Assembly (NCBI RefSeq): GCF_051859125.1
Contig: NZ_JBHYGG010000068.1
Coordinates: 12,510-76,509, forward strand
Direction: 5' to 3'
DNA: 64,000 nucleotides
Source of the DNA: Gemmata sp051859125
GTDB lineage: Bacteria; Planctomycetota; Planctomycetia; Gemmatales; Gemmataceae
Part shown: in pieces, positions 44,377 to 54,600 of the stretch
Numbering within the stretch: the stretch's first letter is position 1
Layout of the letters: every line of letters starts with the position of its first letter
The notes under the pieces: generated by a model
What the model was told of the DNA's origin: nothing
The model's database searches: none
The model's input: the letters and a program-made list of their open reading frames with translations, nothing else
Made by a program: the position numbers and the translations under genes

Positions 44377-47300
44377 ATGCCGTTACCCTGGTGGCTGCGC
44401 GCCCTCGCACCTCTCCCCCACCGAACGCCCCACCGGAACCCCCAACGGCACGCGAGCCGGGGCGCCCGGCTGTCGCTGGTGTCCCTCGAAGAGCGCGTCA
44501 CCCCCGCCGCGACCCTGTCGGTGGCCGACGCCACGTTCGCGCTCAACGCCGGTGCCGCGGGCGTGGTCGTCACGCGGACCGGCGACCTCACGCAGCAGGT
44601 GACGGTCGGGTACACGGTCACCGGCGGCACCGCCGCGGCCGGCACGAACTACCAGGCCACGCCGGCGAGCGGGACGCTGTTCTTCCCCGCGGGGTCGGCC
44701 GCGGAGCGCATCCCCGTTTCGGTCCTCCCCACCAACTTCGCCGAGGACTCGCGCGACTTCTCGGTCAGCCTGACCGGGGTGATCGACTCGTTCGGGCCGC
44801 CGGCCGCGTACGCCCCGGGCCAGTCCGTCGGGGCCGGGAAGGGGGCCGATGCGGTCGCGGTCGCGGACGTGAACGGCGACGGCAAGCTCGACCTGATCGT
44901 CGCCAACTCGATCACGAACGGGGTCTCGGTGCTGCTGAACACGACCGCGCCGGGGGCCGCGGCGCTGACGTTCGCCCCGCGGCGCGTGTTCGCCGTGGGG
45001 GCCGGACCGGCCGCGGTGGCGGTCGCCGACGTGAACGGCGACGGCCGGCCCGACATCGTCACCGCCAACACCGGGTCCAACACCGTCTCGGTCCTGCTCA
45101 ACACGACCGCCCCGGGCGCGCTGACGCCCGCGTTCGCCCGGCACGCCGCGTTCGCCACGGGCGCGGCACCCGTGGCGGTGGCGGCCGCCGACGTGAACGG
45201 CGACGGGCGGGTCGACGTCGTGGTCGCCAACCGCGGCTCGAACTCGGTGTCGGTGCTGCTCAACACCACCCGGCCCGGAGCGGCCCGGCCGGCGTTCGGA
45301 AGGCAGACGGCCCTCGCGACGGGCGCGGTGCCGGTGGCGGTGGCGGTGGGCGACGTGACCGGGGACGGGCGGGCGGACGTCGTGGTCGCGAACCGCGGCT
45401 CGAACTCGGTGTCGGTCCTGGTCAACGCGACCGCCCCCGGCGCGGCCGCGCCGGCGTTCGCCGCCCAGAAGGCGTCCCCCGCTGGGATGGCCCCGGTCGC
45501 CGTCGCGCTGGCCGACCTGAACGGGGACGGGGCGCTCGACGTGGCCGTCGCCAACCGCGGGTCCGGCACCGTCTCGGTGCTGTTGAACAGGCCCGCTTCG
45601 GGGAAGTCCAAGGTGGAGTTCGCGGCGCGGCGGGCCTTCGCCACCGGTGCCCAGCCGTCCTCGGTCGCGGCCGCGGACGTGAACGGCGACGGCCGGCCCG
45701 ACCTGCTCGTCGCCAACCTCGGCTCGGGCACCGCGTCCGTCCTCGTGAACGCGACCGCACCGGGCGCGGGCACTCCCGCGTTCTCCGGGCACCAGCCGGC
45801 GCGGGCCGGCACGGCCCCGAGTGGGGTCGCGGCCGCCGACTTCAACGGCGACGGGAAACTCGACCTCGTCGCGGCCAACTCGACCGCCAACACCGCGTCG
45901 GTGCTGATCAACGCGACGCCGCACCCCGGGGCGGCCGACGGCGGGGTGCCGGCCTTCAACGCCGCCGCCACGTTCCCCACCCGCGTCGAACCGTCGTCGC
46001 TCCTGTCGCTCGACGTGAACGGGGACGGGAAGCCGGACCTGATCGTCACCAACAAGGGGTCGAACACCGTCTCGGTGCTGATGAACACGACCGCGCCGGG
46101 GGCCGCGGTCCCGACGTTCGCCCCGCAGCGGACCTTCGCCACCGGCTTGCAGCCGTTCGCGGTCGCCGCGGCCGACGTGAACGGGGACGGGCGGCTCGAC
46201 CTCGTCGTCGCCAACGTCGCCTCCAACAGCGTCACGGTGCTCCTGAACACAACCCCGGTGGGGGCCGCGGTGCCGACGTTCGCGCCCCAGCAGGCGTTCC
46301 CCGTGGGCCTCGGGCCGGAGGCGGTGCTGGCCCCGGACGTGAACGGCGACGGGCGGCCCGACCTCGTCGTCGCCAACAACGGCGAGGGGACGCTCTCGGT
46401 GCTCATCAACACCACCGCCCCGGGGGCCGCGGGCGTGTCGTACACCCCGCACCGGACGTTCGCCACGGGCACCCACCCGGCGTCCCTCGCGTGGGCCGAC
46501 GTGAACGGCGACGGGCGGGGCGACGTGGTCGCCGCGAACATGAGTTCGAACACCGTCTCGGTGCTGCTGAACTCGACCCCGCGGGGCTCGACCCTTCCGG
46601 TGCTCGGCCCGCAGCGGACGTTCGCCACCGGGGTCAACCCGGCGTGGGTGTCGGCCGCCGACGTGACCGGCGACGGCCGGCCCGACCTGCTCGTCGCCAA
46701 CCGCGGGTCGAACACCGTCTCCGTGCTGGTCAACACCTCGGCCCCCGGCGGTGCCCCGGGGTTCGCCCCGCACCAGGTGTTCGCCACCGGCTCGAACCCG
46801 GTCGCCGTCTCGGCGCTGGACGTGAACGGCGACGGGAAGCTCGACCTCGTCGTCCCGAACTACGGGTCCAACAACGTATCGGTGCTCCTCAACACGACCG
46901 CCGCGGGCGGCGGCCCCTCGTTCGCGGCCCAGGAGCCGTTCGCCGCCGGTGCCAACCCGGTCGCGGTGTCGATCCTCGACGTCAACGGCGACGGGCGGCG
47001 CGACGTGGTGGTGGCGAACCGCGGGGCGAACACCGTCTCCGTGCTGATGAACGCCGCCGCGGCGGTCGCGTCGGCGCCGGCCACGGTGACGCTGACCGGC
47101 GCCCCGGTCGTCACGTCGATCACCCGAGTGGACCCGGAGCTGACCAAGGCCCCCACCGTCGCGTACACGGTCACCTTCAGCAAGCCGGTGACGGGCGTCA
47201 CGGCCGAGAACTTCGCACTCGCCGGGGCCGGTGCGGCGGGCGCGACCGTCGGCACCCCCACCACGACCGACGGCGGGGTCACCTGGACCGTGACCGTGAC

Positions 47301-48138
47301 GACCGGGGCCGACGGGCCGCTCGGCCTGAACCTCAGTTCCCGCGGCGGCATCCGCGACGGCAGCGGCAACCAGCTCTACCGCACCACGTCCGACAGCGGC
47401 ACGGCCTTCAGCCCGGTCGTCGGGCCGTCGTACACGATCGACCGCACGGGGCCGGCGGTCAGCATCGTCCCGGGGGTGGCGGCCATCGGGCGCGGCCCGC
47501 TCACGTTCACCGTCACCTACACCGACCCGCACTTCAGCGCCAGCACGCTGACCGCGGCCGGCGTGAAACTCGTCGCCACCGGCACCGCGACCGGCACCAT
47601 CGTCGTGGCCCCCGGCAGCGGCGCGACGCGGACCGTGACAATCACCGACATCAAGGGCGACGGAGCCTTGAGAATCGCCCTGGTCGCGAACACGGCGGCC
47701 GACGTGCTGGGGAACCTGGCCGGGGCCGCGGTGTCCGCCGCGGTCACGGTGGACAACACCCCGCCGACCGTTACGATCGCCGCCCCCGAGGGTCCGGTCG
47801 CCGCGGGAGGCACGCTGGTGTTCACCGTCACATACGCCGACCCCAACTTCGCCGGCAGCACGCTGACGGCCGCCGAGGTGACGCTGAACGCCGACGGGAC
47901 CGCGACGGGCACGGTGACCGTGACCGGCACGGGGGCCACCCGACTCGTGACCGTCAGCGGGATCACCGGCACCGGGTGCCTCGGCATCTCGCTGGCCGCG
48001 GGCACGGCGAACGATGCGGCCGGCAACCTCGCCCCCGCCGCCGGGCCGAGCGCGATGGTCCGGGTCGCCGCGTCGGGCAACGACGGCCCGCTGGACCCGG
48101 ACCGCGAGGGGAACGAGACCCCGTTCCCGTTGCCCTGA
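44377..48138 (+). CDS. Secreted protein with 14 FG-GAP/VCBS repeats and Ig-like domains
   Basis: 1253 residues. GGAGG precedes the ATG. The N-terminus has no standard signal peptide but contains RLSLVSLEERVTPAATLSV (LEERVTPA at 37-44), like the LEDRxxPA motif of planctomycete exported giants. A Calx-beta-like domain follows (about 45-140), then fourteen repeats of about 60 residues, each with the calcium loop DVNGDGxxDxVVAN and an SVLLNTTAPG turn. Fourteen is twice seven, as expected for two seven-bladed propellers. Three Ig-like domains end the chain (TFTVTYTDPHFSASTL, TFTVTYADPNFAGSTL). Likely a calcium-binding surface adhesin or matrix protein. Convergent with the XylR-type gene, 12 bases apart. 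Confidence 0.9.
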   Translation: MPLPWWLRALAPLPHRTPHRNPQRHASRGARLSLVSLEERVTPAATLSVADATFALNAGAAGVVVTRTGDLTQQVTVGYTVTGGTAAAGTNYQATPASGTLFFPAGSAAERIPVSVLPTNFAEDSRDFSVSLTGVIDSFGPPAAYAPGQSVGAGKGADAVAVADVNGDGKLDLIVANSITNGVSVLLNTTAPGAAALTFAPRRVFAVGAGPAAVAVADVNGDGRPDIVTANTGSNTVSVLLNTTAPGALTPAFARHAAFATGAAPVAVAAADVNGDGRVDVVVANRGSNSVSVLLNTTRPGAARPAFGRQTALATGAVPVAVAVGDVTGDGRADVVVANRGSNSVSVLVNATAPGAAAPAFAAQKASPAGMAPVAVALADLNGDGALDVAVANRGSGTVSVLLNRPASGKSKVEFAARRAFATGAQPSSVAAADVNGDGRPDLLVANLGSGTASVLVNATAPGAGTPAFSGHQPARAGTAPSGVAAADFNGDGKLDLVAANSTANTASVLINATPHPGAADGGVPAFNAAATFPTRVEPSSLLSLDVNGDGKPDLIVTNKGSNTVSVLMNTTAPGAAVPTFAPQRTFATGLQPFAVAAADVNGDGRLDLVVANVASNSVTVLLNTTPVGAAVPTFAPQQAFPVGLGPEAVLAPDVNGDGRPDLVVANNGEGTLSVLINTTAPGAAGVSYTPHRTFATGTHPASLAWADVNGDGRGDVVAANMSSNTVSVLLNSTPRGSTLPVLGPQRTFATGVNPAWVSAADVTGDGRPDLLVANRGSNTVSVLVNTSAPGGAPGFAPHQVFATGSNPVAVSALDVNGDGKLDLVVPNYGSNNVSVLLNTTAAGGGPSFAAQEPFAAGANPVAVSILDVNGDGRRDVVVANRGANTVSVLMNAAAAVASAPATVTLTGAPVVTSITRVDPELTKAPTVAYTVTFSKPVTGVTAENFALAGAGAAGATVGTPTTTDGGVTWTVTVTTGADGPLGLNLSSRGGIRDGSGNQLYRTTSDSGTAFSPVVGPSYTIDRTGPAVSIVPGVAAIGRGPLTFTVTYTDPHFSASTLTAAGVKLVATGTATGTIVVAPGSGATRTVTITDIKGDGALRIALVANTAADVLGNLAGAAVSAAVTVDNTPPTVTIAAPEGPVAAGGTLVFTVTYADPNFAGSTLTAAEVTLNADGTATGTVTVTGTGATRLVTVSGITGTGCLGISLAAGTANDAAGNLAPAAGPSAMVRVAASGNDGPLDPDREGNETPFPLP

Positions 48139-48150
48139 GTCGGCCCGCTG

Positions 48151-49323
48151 TCAGTTCCCGCTGCGGGCGTCGGTGCGGTAGCTCCCGGGCGTTTGACCGG
48201 TCTCGCGCGTGAAGAACACGCTCAGGTACTCGGGGTGTTCGAACCCGGTCATCGCGGCGATCCGGGCGAGCGGGTAGTCGGTCTCGGTCAACAATTGCCT
48301 GATCCGCTCGACCCGAACGCGGTTGATCTCGGCCTTCGGGGACCGCCCCAGGGAGCGGGCGAAGGCCCGCTCCAGCGTGCTCCGCGAGCACCGCACCCGG
48401 GCGAGGACGGCGCTCACGTCGATGCCGTCGCAGGCGTGCTCGCGGATGTACCGGACGGCGGCGACCACCTCCGGCTCGGCCCCCGGGAGCAGGTCCGTCG
48501 AGCCGCGGCCCGCGACCCCCAGCGGGGGGACGAACACCGGAGCGGGCGGCGGCGGGCGGCCGTCCATCAGCGCGTCGAGCATCGCCCCGGCCTCCAGGCC
48601 GATCCGCCGCGTGTCGGGGACGACGCTCGACAGGGCCGGCGTGCACAGCTCGCACAGCAGTTCGTCGTTGTCCACCCCCACGACCGCGACCTCGTCCGGG
48701 ACCGCGAGGCCCGCGAGCCGGCACGCCTGGATCACCTGCCGCCCGCGGATGTCGTTGCACGCCATGACCCCGACCGGCTTGGGCAGCGCGGCCAGCCAGT
48801 CGGCGAGGTGCCCCTCGAACGCCACGCTCGCCTGCTCCAGCTCGACCGTCAGCCCGCCACGGGGCCGGGCCGGGGGCCGGTACGCGAGGCACCCCCCGTG
48901 CGGGGCGGTCAGCTCCGCGAACAGCCGCGCCCGCACGTCCGAGTAGTTCGTCCCCTCGAACCCGCAGAACGCGAACCGCCGCACGCCCCGGCCGAGCAAG
49001 TGCTCGAACGCCAGCCGGACGACCCGCGGCTCGTCCGTCTCCACCAGCGGCAGGTCGGAGCCGCGGTACAGCCCCCGGAGGTCCACGACCGGCACCCCGA
49101 GGGCGCGGACCGCCGCCACCAGCGCCTCCGACTCCAGGCGGGCGACGACCCCCTCGCCGCGCCACGCCCCGAGCCACCCCGGCACCTGGTCCCCGAGCCC
49201 GCGGTCGTCGAGCGTGACGGCCCAGCCGTCGTTGACCCGCGCGTACTCCGCGAGTCCGTGGAGGAGCCCGCGGCCGTAGGACCGGGACGACTCGACGAGC
49301 ACGGCGACCCTGCGGCGGGGCAT
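48151..49323 (-). CDS. XylR-type AraC family transcriptional regulator
   Basis: 390 residues. The N-terminal two-thirds is a LacI/periplasmic-binding-like sensor (VAVLVESSRSYGRGLLHGLAEYAR ... GVMACNDIRGRQVIQAC ... EVAVVGVDNDELLCELCTPALSSV), and the C-terminal 100 residues hold two AraC helix-turn-helix motifs (SAVLARVRCSRSTLERAFARSLGRSP and RIAAMTGFEHPEYLSVFFTRETGQTP). This is the layout of E. coli XylR, which activates xylose genes. No xyl gene is in the window, so the sugar and targets are unknown; it is divergent from DUF1559 copy 2. Confidence 0.92.
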   Translation of the reverse strand: MPRRRVAVLVESSRSYGRGLLHGLAEYARVNDGWAVTLDDRGLGDQVPGWLGAWRGEGVVARLESEALVAAVRALGVPVVDLRGLYRGSDLPLVETDEPRVVRLAFEHLLGRGVRRFAFCGFEGTNYSDVRARLFAELTAPHGGCLAYRPPARPRGGLTVELEQASVAFEGHLADWLAALPKPVGVMACNDIRGRQVIQACRLAGLAVPDEVAVVGVDNDELLCELCTPALSSVVPDTRRIGLEAGAMLDALMDGRPPPPAPVFVPPLGVAGRGSTDLLPGAEPEVVAAVRYIREHACDGIDVSAVLARVRCSRSTLERAFARSLGRSPKAEINRVRVERIRQLLTETDYPLARIAAMTGFEHPEYLSVFFTRETGQTPGSYRTDARSGN

Positions 49324-49609
49324 GGCGGCGGCCCCTGAAGTAGTGCGGCAAAGTTTCAGGAGCCTGCGGGCGGAGACCGCAGCGAGCGGCCCACCGGACC
49401 CATCGTTACCTTGATCTTATAGCGTTCTGAGAGATTCGGCCGCGAGCGTACCGGGTCGATGTTGACGTAATATCTCAAGCGCGATCCGGAATAGCTCAAT
49501 GACGGCCCGCACGGACGGTGGTACGATTCCGCTGTTGGTTCGAGCCCCGTGCGTTCGCGCGGGTGTGTCGCTGTCCCGGTTCGGTCACCTCTTCCCGGAG
49601 GCCGGGTTC

Positions 49610-50506
49610 ATGTCATCATCGCGCCGCGGCTTTACGCTCATTGAACTGCTGGTCGTCATCGCCATCATTGCGATCCTGATCGGGCTCCTGCTCCCCGCCG
49701 TCCAGAAGGTCCGCGAGGCGGCGGCCCGCCTCAAGTGCCAGAACAACCTGAAGCAGATCGGCATCGCCCTGCACAACTACCACGACGTGTACGGGCGGTT
49801 CCCGCACGGGCACGTCGCCGAGTCCGCGGGCGACGACAAGGTGTTCGGCTCGTGGGTCAAGCTGATCCTGCCGCTCGTGGAACTCGGGTCCGTGTACGAC
49901 AAGTTCGACCACACCCAGAGCTGGTGGAAGTCGCAGAACCAGACGGTCCGCGGGTTCAAGCTCCCGATCTTCACCTGCCCGTCGGACATCGACGCCCCGG
50001 TTTCCAACAGCGCCCAGGACTTCGGGTTCCGCGGCAACTACGTCGGCAACACCGGCATCGGGAAGTGGATCCGCGCGTACCCCTCCTCGAACCAGACGCA
50101 GCTCACGGTCAAGGGGCCGTTCCTCCACGCCGGGTACACGACCTTCGCCGCGATGACCGACGGGACGTCGAACACCGCGGGCGTGTCGGAGATCCGCAAG
50201 TCGCCCAACAACGACTCCCGCGGGGCGCTGTTCGCGGACACCGGGTGCGTCCAGTACACCCACGACTACCTGCCGAACGCGAACGTGAGCGACCTGACCG
50301 AGCGGTGCAACGGGGACGCGCGGACCCCGTGCGTTTCGACCGGCAACTTCGGCCAGTACCAGCTCACGGCCAAGAGCAACCACACCGGCGGGGTCGGGCT
50401 GCTCATGATGGACGGGTCGGTCCGGTTCGTGACCGACACCGTGGACGTCGTCGCCTGGCAGGCGGCCGCGAGTCCGGCCGGCGGCGAGGCCACCCCGCTC
50501 CCGTGA
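49610..50506 (+). CDS. DUF1559 pseudopilin-like protein (copy 2)
   Basis: 298 residues from the ATG at 49610, with GGAGG eight bases upstream; the frame extends 37 codons further up without a start signal. Leader MSSSRRG, cleavage, FTLIELLVVIAIIAILIGLL and KVREAAARLKCQNNLKQIGIALHNYHDVYGRFP. The globular part ends with H-X9-DG (HTGGVGLLMMDGS). The XylR-type regulator is divergent, with a 286-base region between them, and a lipoprotein gene follows 196 bases downstream, including a small GC hairpin near 50668-50693. Confidence 0.93.
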   Translation: MSSSRRGFTLIELLVVIAIIAILIGLLLPAVQKVREAAARLKCQNNLKQIGIALHNYHDVYGRFPHGHVAESAGDDKVFGSWVKLILPLVELGSVYDKFDHTQSWWKSQNQTVRGFKLPIFTCPSDIDAPVSNSAQDFGFRGNYVGNTGIGKWIRAYPSSNQTQLTVKGPFLHAGYTTFAAMTDGTSNTAGVSEIRKSPNNDSRGALFADTGCVQYTHDYLPNANVSDLTERCNGDARTPCVSTGNFGQYQLTAKSNHTGGVGLLMMDGSVRFVTDTVDVVAWQAAASPAGGEATPLP

Positions 50507-50702
50507 CAGGTGCGGCGGCCCTCGGTTGGAGTCACCGGCGGTTGGCGGGCCGGCCCGGGCGGCGGCCCCAACTCGCCGCCGTGGGTCCGCCCTCCGGGGC
50601 GGCCCGCGTGAGGCGAACGATTCAATAGCGCAGTGTGGCGGCTCTCTTCCCAAAGCACATCGCGCCCCTGCGCACGCGGGGGCGCGCAATCGAGTCACTG
50701 CC

Positions 50703-51158
50703 ATGAGAAGCGAGAAGGCGTGCCGCGGGCCGGTGCTCGCGGCGCTGTTGGGATTGGCGCTGTCCCCCGCGGGGTGCGGGCCGAGCCCCAGCCCGAACCC
50801 GGCGCGCGTCGCGGTGACCGGGCGGGTCACCCTCGACGACGCCCCGGCCCCCGCCGGGACGATCGTGTTCGTCCCGGTCGCCGTCGGTCAGATGCAGGCG
50901 CAGGGGATTATTCAGGACGACGGCACGTTCGCGATCGCGGCGGCCGACGGCCCCTCGCCCGGCGAGTACCGGGTCGAGATCCAGTGCGCGAAAAAGACGG
51001 GCCGGCGCGTCGCGAGCCTGAGCAGTTCGGACGGAACGGGGATGATCGACGAGCGGGTGCCGGTGGTCCCGGCGAGGTACAACACCGCGACCACGCTCCG
51101 GCAGGCGATCGCGCCGGGCGAGAACGCGCTCGAGTTCCAGCTCCGATCGAAGCCGTAG
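50703..51158 (+). CDS. Small lipoprotein downstream of DUF1559 copy 2
   Basis: 151 residues from the ATG at 50703. The signal peptide ends in LALSPAGC, a lipobox. The mature part begins GPSPSPNPARVAVTGRVTLDDAPAPAGTIVFVPVAVGQMQAQGII-QDDGTFAIAAADGPSPGEYRVEI: the same short beta-sandwich plan (GxVxxDDxPxxxGxIxFxP ... DGxF ... PGxYxVxI) as in the other two lipoproteins beside DUF1559 genes. Role unknown; probably surface-facing. Confidence 0.82.
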   Translation: MRSEKACRGPVLAALLGLALSPAGCGPSPSPNPARVAVTGRVTLDDAPAPAGTIVFVPVAVGQMQAQGIIQDDGTFAIAAADGPSPGEYRVEIQCAKKTGRRVASLSSSDGTGMIDERVPVVPARYNTATTLRQAIAPGENALEFQLRSKP

Positions 51159-51168
51159 CCCCGGTCGG

Positions 51169-51465
51169 TCAGCTCGACTGCCGGAACAGGAAGAAGTTCA
51201 CGATCACCGCGAACGACAGGACGCCGACGGCCGTTCGGACCCCGGTGCGGGCGGCCGGTGCGGGCGGCCGGTGCGGGGCGGCTTTGGCCCGTGCCTGGCA
51301 CGACGCGCAGACCGGGACCGGGCGGCCGTTGGCCCGGGGCAGGTGCCGGAGTTCGGGAAGGGTGGTCGGGCCGTCCGCGTCGGTCTCGAAGATGAAGCGG
51401 AACTGCTGGACCGGTTCGAGCGGCGCGCCACAACACGCGCATGCACGGGGGCACGAATGAGACAC
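51169..51465 (-). CDS. Zinc-ribbon-like protein with C-terminal membrane span
   Basis: 98 residues from a GTG at 51465 (GAGG six bases upstream). The N-terminus CPRACACCGAPLEPVQQFRF and later PVPVCASCQARAKAA give paired cysteines able to hold zinc; residues about 78-95 (GVLSFAVIVNFFLF) form one membrane helix at the C-terminus. It is likely a tail-anchored small metal protein. Convergent with the lipoprotein gene (10 bases). Family not recognised. Confidence 0.65.
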   Translation of the reverse strand: MSHSCPRACACCGAPLEPVQQFRFIFETDADGPTTLPELRHLPRANGRPVPVCASCQARAKAAPHRPPAPAARTGVRTAVGVLSFAVIVNFFLFRQSS

Positions 51466-51605
51466 GGAGGTCCTCGCCGTCGGTGACGGGGGGCGGGAAC
51501 GCCCCAGAGGGGCGGTGTTGCGGGTGAGGTTAGTGAAGATGTACGGCACAATCCGGCCGAATGCAACCCGAACTGCGCCGCCGGGCCCCTTCGCCCCCGC
51601 CGCGG

Positions 51606-54600
51606 CTACCGCAGGATGATCGTGTCCACGGCGAACTTCGCGGCGGGCGGCACCTCGACTTCGATGCGCCCGTCGCGGGCGGCCCACTTCAGCGGCCCGT
51701 GCAGCGCGCTCACGACCTCCTTGACGTCACGCTTCGCGTCCACCGACAACTTGCCCGGTGTGGCGGGCAGTTCGCCTGGCTTCCAGGTGTACAGTGCGAC
51801 CATCACCGCCACGCCTTTCGCCGGGTGGTCGAACAGTGTGACCTCCGCTTCGGGGCAGTCGTACTCGGCCCGCGGCCGGCCGAGGCGCTTCGCGACCGGC
51901 GCGGCGAGCCAGGCGCGGCCCGGCCCCTTCGCCCCACCCGCGGCGCGGAACGTCTCACCGGGGCCGACGCCGAGCAGGACCGCGCGGCCCTTGCCGACGG
52001 CGTTCACGGTCGCCGCCACCTCGCCGCCGTCGTACTTCGCCGCGACCTTCGCGGCGGTCGGGGTCAGGACGTACTTGTGGCCGCCGGGCGCGGCCGCGGG
52101 CAGCTCGACCTCGGGGAAGTCGTCGGTTCCGTGGAACCGCACCTTGTCGCGCGCCGCCTTGTCGTCGGCGGTCGCGAGCCGCTGGGCCGCGCCGAACAGC
52201 TCCGCGGTCTCGGGCATCCGGTCGCCGTACACGTCGAAGCTCGCGGCCCCGGCCGAGCCGATCACCACGCCGCCGCGCTCGACCCACGCCCGCACCGCCC
52301 TGAGGTGCCGCCGCTCCAAGTTCAGCCCGCCGAGGAACAGCACGTCATACCCTGCGAGGTCAGTTTCATTCAGGTCTTCCTCGATGACGACGTCCACCGG
52401 AACGCTGGCGTTGCGGAGGCCGAGGAACGTCCACATCCAGTCGTGGTTCAGGGCGACCCGCGACCCGCTGACGATCTCGTGGCTGCGGTTGTACAGCACG
52501 GCCGTCCGCCGGGCCTCGCGGGTGCCGGTGCCGATGATCTCGTCGGCCGGGCCGAGCGCGTGCGTGCCCTGGGCGACCGACAGGTACTGGTCCTTCGACT
52601 CGCTCCAGGAGTTGCTCCCCTCGGCCCAGGAGTCGATCGGCCCCCAGTCGTAGAGGTGCAGGATGTTGACCCCCTGGCTCACGCACGAGAACATCTTCTG
52701 CGCCGAGTACCCGCAGTTGCTGCCGACGTAGAACCCGGCCGGGTACTTCCGCGGGCGGACCGCGCACTCCACCAGGGCGGCGTAGAAGGTCGTACACTCG
52801 CCCATCGGCGTGCCGAGCCCCCAACTGCCGCCGGTCGCCCAGTCCTCGGCCCAGCCGAGCGTCTGCGCGCCGGCCCGGGGGAGCAGGAACCAGTCCGACT
52901 CGTTCATGTCGCGGCCGGTCAGGAACACCGGGTGCGGGGAGTAGTTGTTGTAGACCTGCGCCTTTGGCTTCGTCTTCTCGATGTCGCGGATCGCGCGAGC
53001 GTAGGTCGGGACCGTGGCGAGGTGGGCGTATCGCTGCGAGCAGTAGAACAGCCGCCGCTCGAACCGGCCGGGGTTCTCGGGCAGGTGGTCGGTGCACCGG
53101 GCGGCCCGCACGTCGTCGAGCCCCAGGAACGACTGGACGTCGAGGCCGTTCGCCCTCGCCTGCTCGCGGAGGTAGTCGTGGAACCCGGTCCGCAGCGCCG
53201 CGTCGGCGTTGATCGCCGCGGCCGGGGTGTGGGTGCCGATCTCGTCGCCGAGCTTCACCTTCGGGGCCGCGGAGTCGTCGTGCAGGCCGAACGTCTTGGT
53301 CACCTCGGCCGGAGCGCCGGGAATCCAGTTCACGCCCAGGCGGGCGAGCATCTCGGCGGCCCGCGCCTGGTGCGCCGGGCCGGTCGAGCACCCGGTCAGC
53401 ACCTTGATGTGCTTGGGGAGCGGGTGATCGGGCTTGAGGCCGAGCGTGCGGGTGGCGTCACCGGCCCAGGTGAAGTACCGCTCGACCAGCGCGTCCTCGC
53501 TGACCCACCCGTCGAGGGCGGCCGGGTCCCACACGCCCCACGCGGGAGCGGCGGCCGGGGCGCGGTAGGCGTACCGGCCGTGGGGGACGCGGAACATCGC
53601 CCGGCCCCCGCCCATGGCGGCCGGCAGAGTGCGGGAGACCGCGGCCTCGTGCGGTGCCCACGCGAGTTGAACCTCGATGGCTCCCGCGGCCACCCCGGTG
53701 ACGACCGGCCGCCACGTCGACCACGGCCCGCCGCCCGCGACCACCTGTTCGCGGACGTCCACGAACGGCGACCACTCCTTCGCTGGGACGGCGGTCACCG
53801 GAGGAGTGCCGTCGTACCACAGCGGCTCGGTCGAGTTCGGCGCGCGGCGGCCGGGCCAGTGGTACGTCACCGAGGTGGCGACCGAGAACTGCGGGGCCGT
53901 CGCGCCCTTCGTGACGCGGTAGCGGAGGTACACCCCGCCGAGCGTGTTGTCCTTCTTCACCTCCGAGAGGCTCGGGCGGAACGCCTTGCTCGCGGTGAGG
54001 AACACGGCCGACACGCGGGCGTCGCGGCGGTCGCTGCGGAGCGCGACGCGGTGCGGCCCCTTGGCGAGCCTCACGTCGCGGTACTCCCAGACGGTCATGA
54101 ACTCGTCGGGGAAGGCGTTCAGTTGCACCTCGGACTCGAACCGCACCGGCAGCTTCTTCTCCTGGTCCTTGCCGAGCGTGTTCGCCAGCAGCTTCAGATC
54201 GCCGAACGTGTGCGTCAGAGCCGGACCGGCGCTCTCGTACTCGCCCCTACCGCCCGCCGCGGTGCGCACAGGCTCGACCGACACCGTGACGGGGAACGGG
54301 TGATGTTGCCCGAGCCGGTGCCGCACGTAGAGCCGGTACTCGCCGTCCTTCGGAACGTCGATGAGCGTGGCGATCGGCTCGGCGCCCGCGGGGCTCGCGT
54401 ACCCGCCGGCCGCCTTCCAGCGGGTGGGCTCCGTGTCCCCCTTGGGGCGGCCGCCGGCCGGCTCGACGTGCCGCCACGACTCGACGAACGAGAGGTGACT
54501 GTGCCGCAAGCCGTCGAGGTCGGCGGCGGTCTTCGCGCCGTTGAGGTCGTCGAGGATGTCGTCGCCGGGCGGCGGCTTCTGGGCCGAGGTCGCGGCGGTG

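Noticed and set aside
44860..47060. Regular repeats of about 180 bases suggesting a CRISPR or satellite array
   Set aside because: They are in-frame coding repeats of the FG-GAP protein; periodicity is about 60 codons and there are no identical short repeats with unique spacers.
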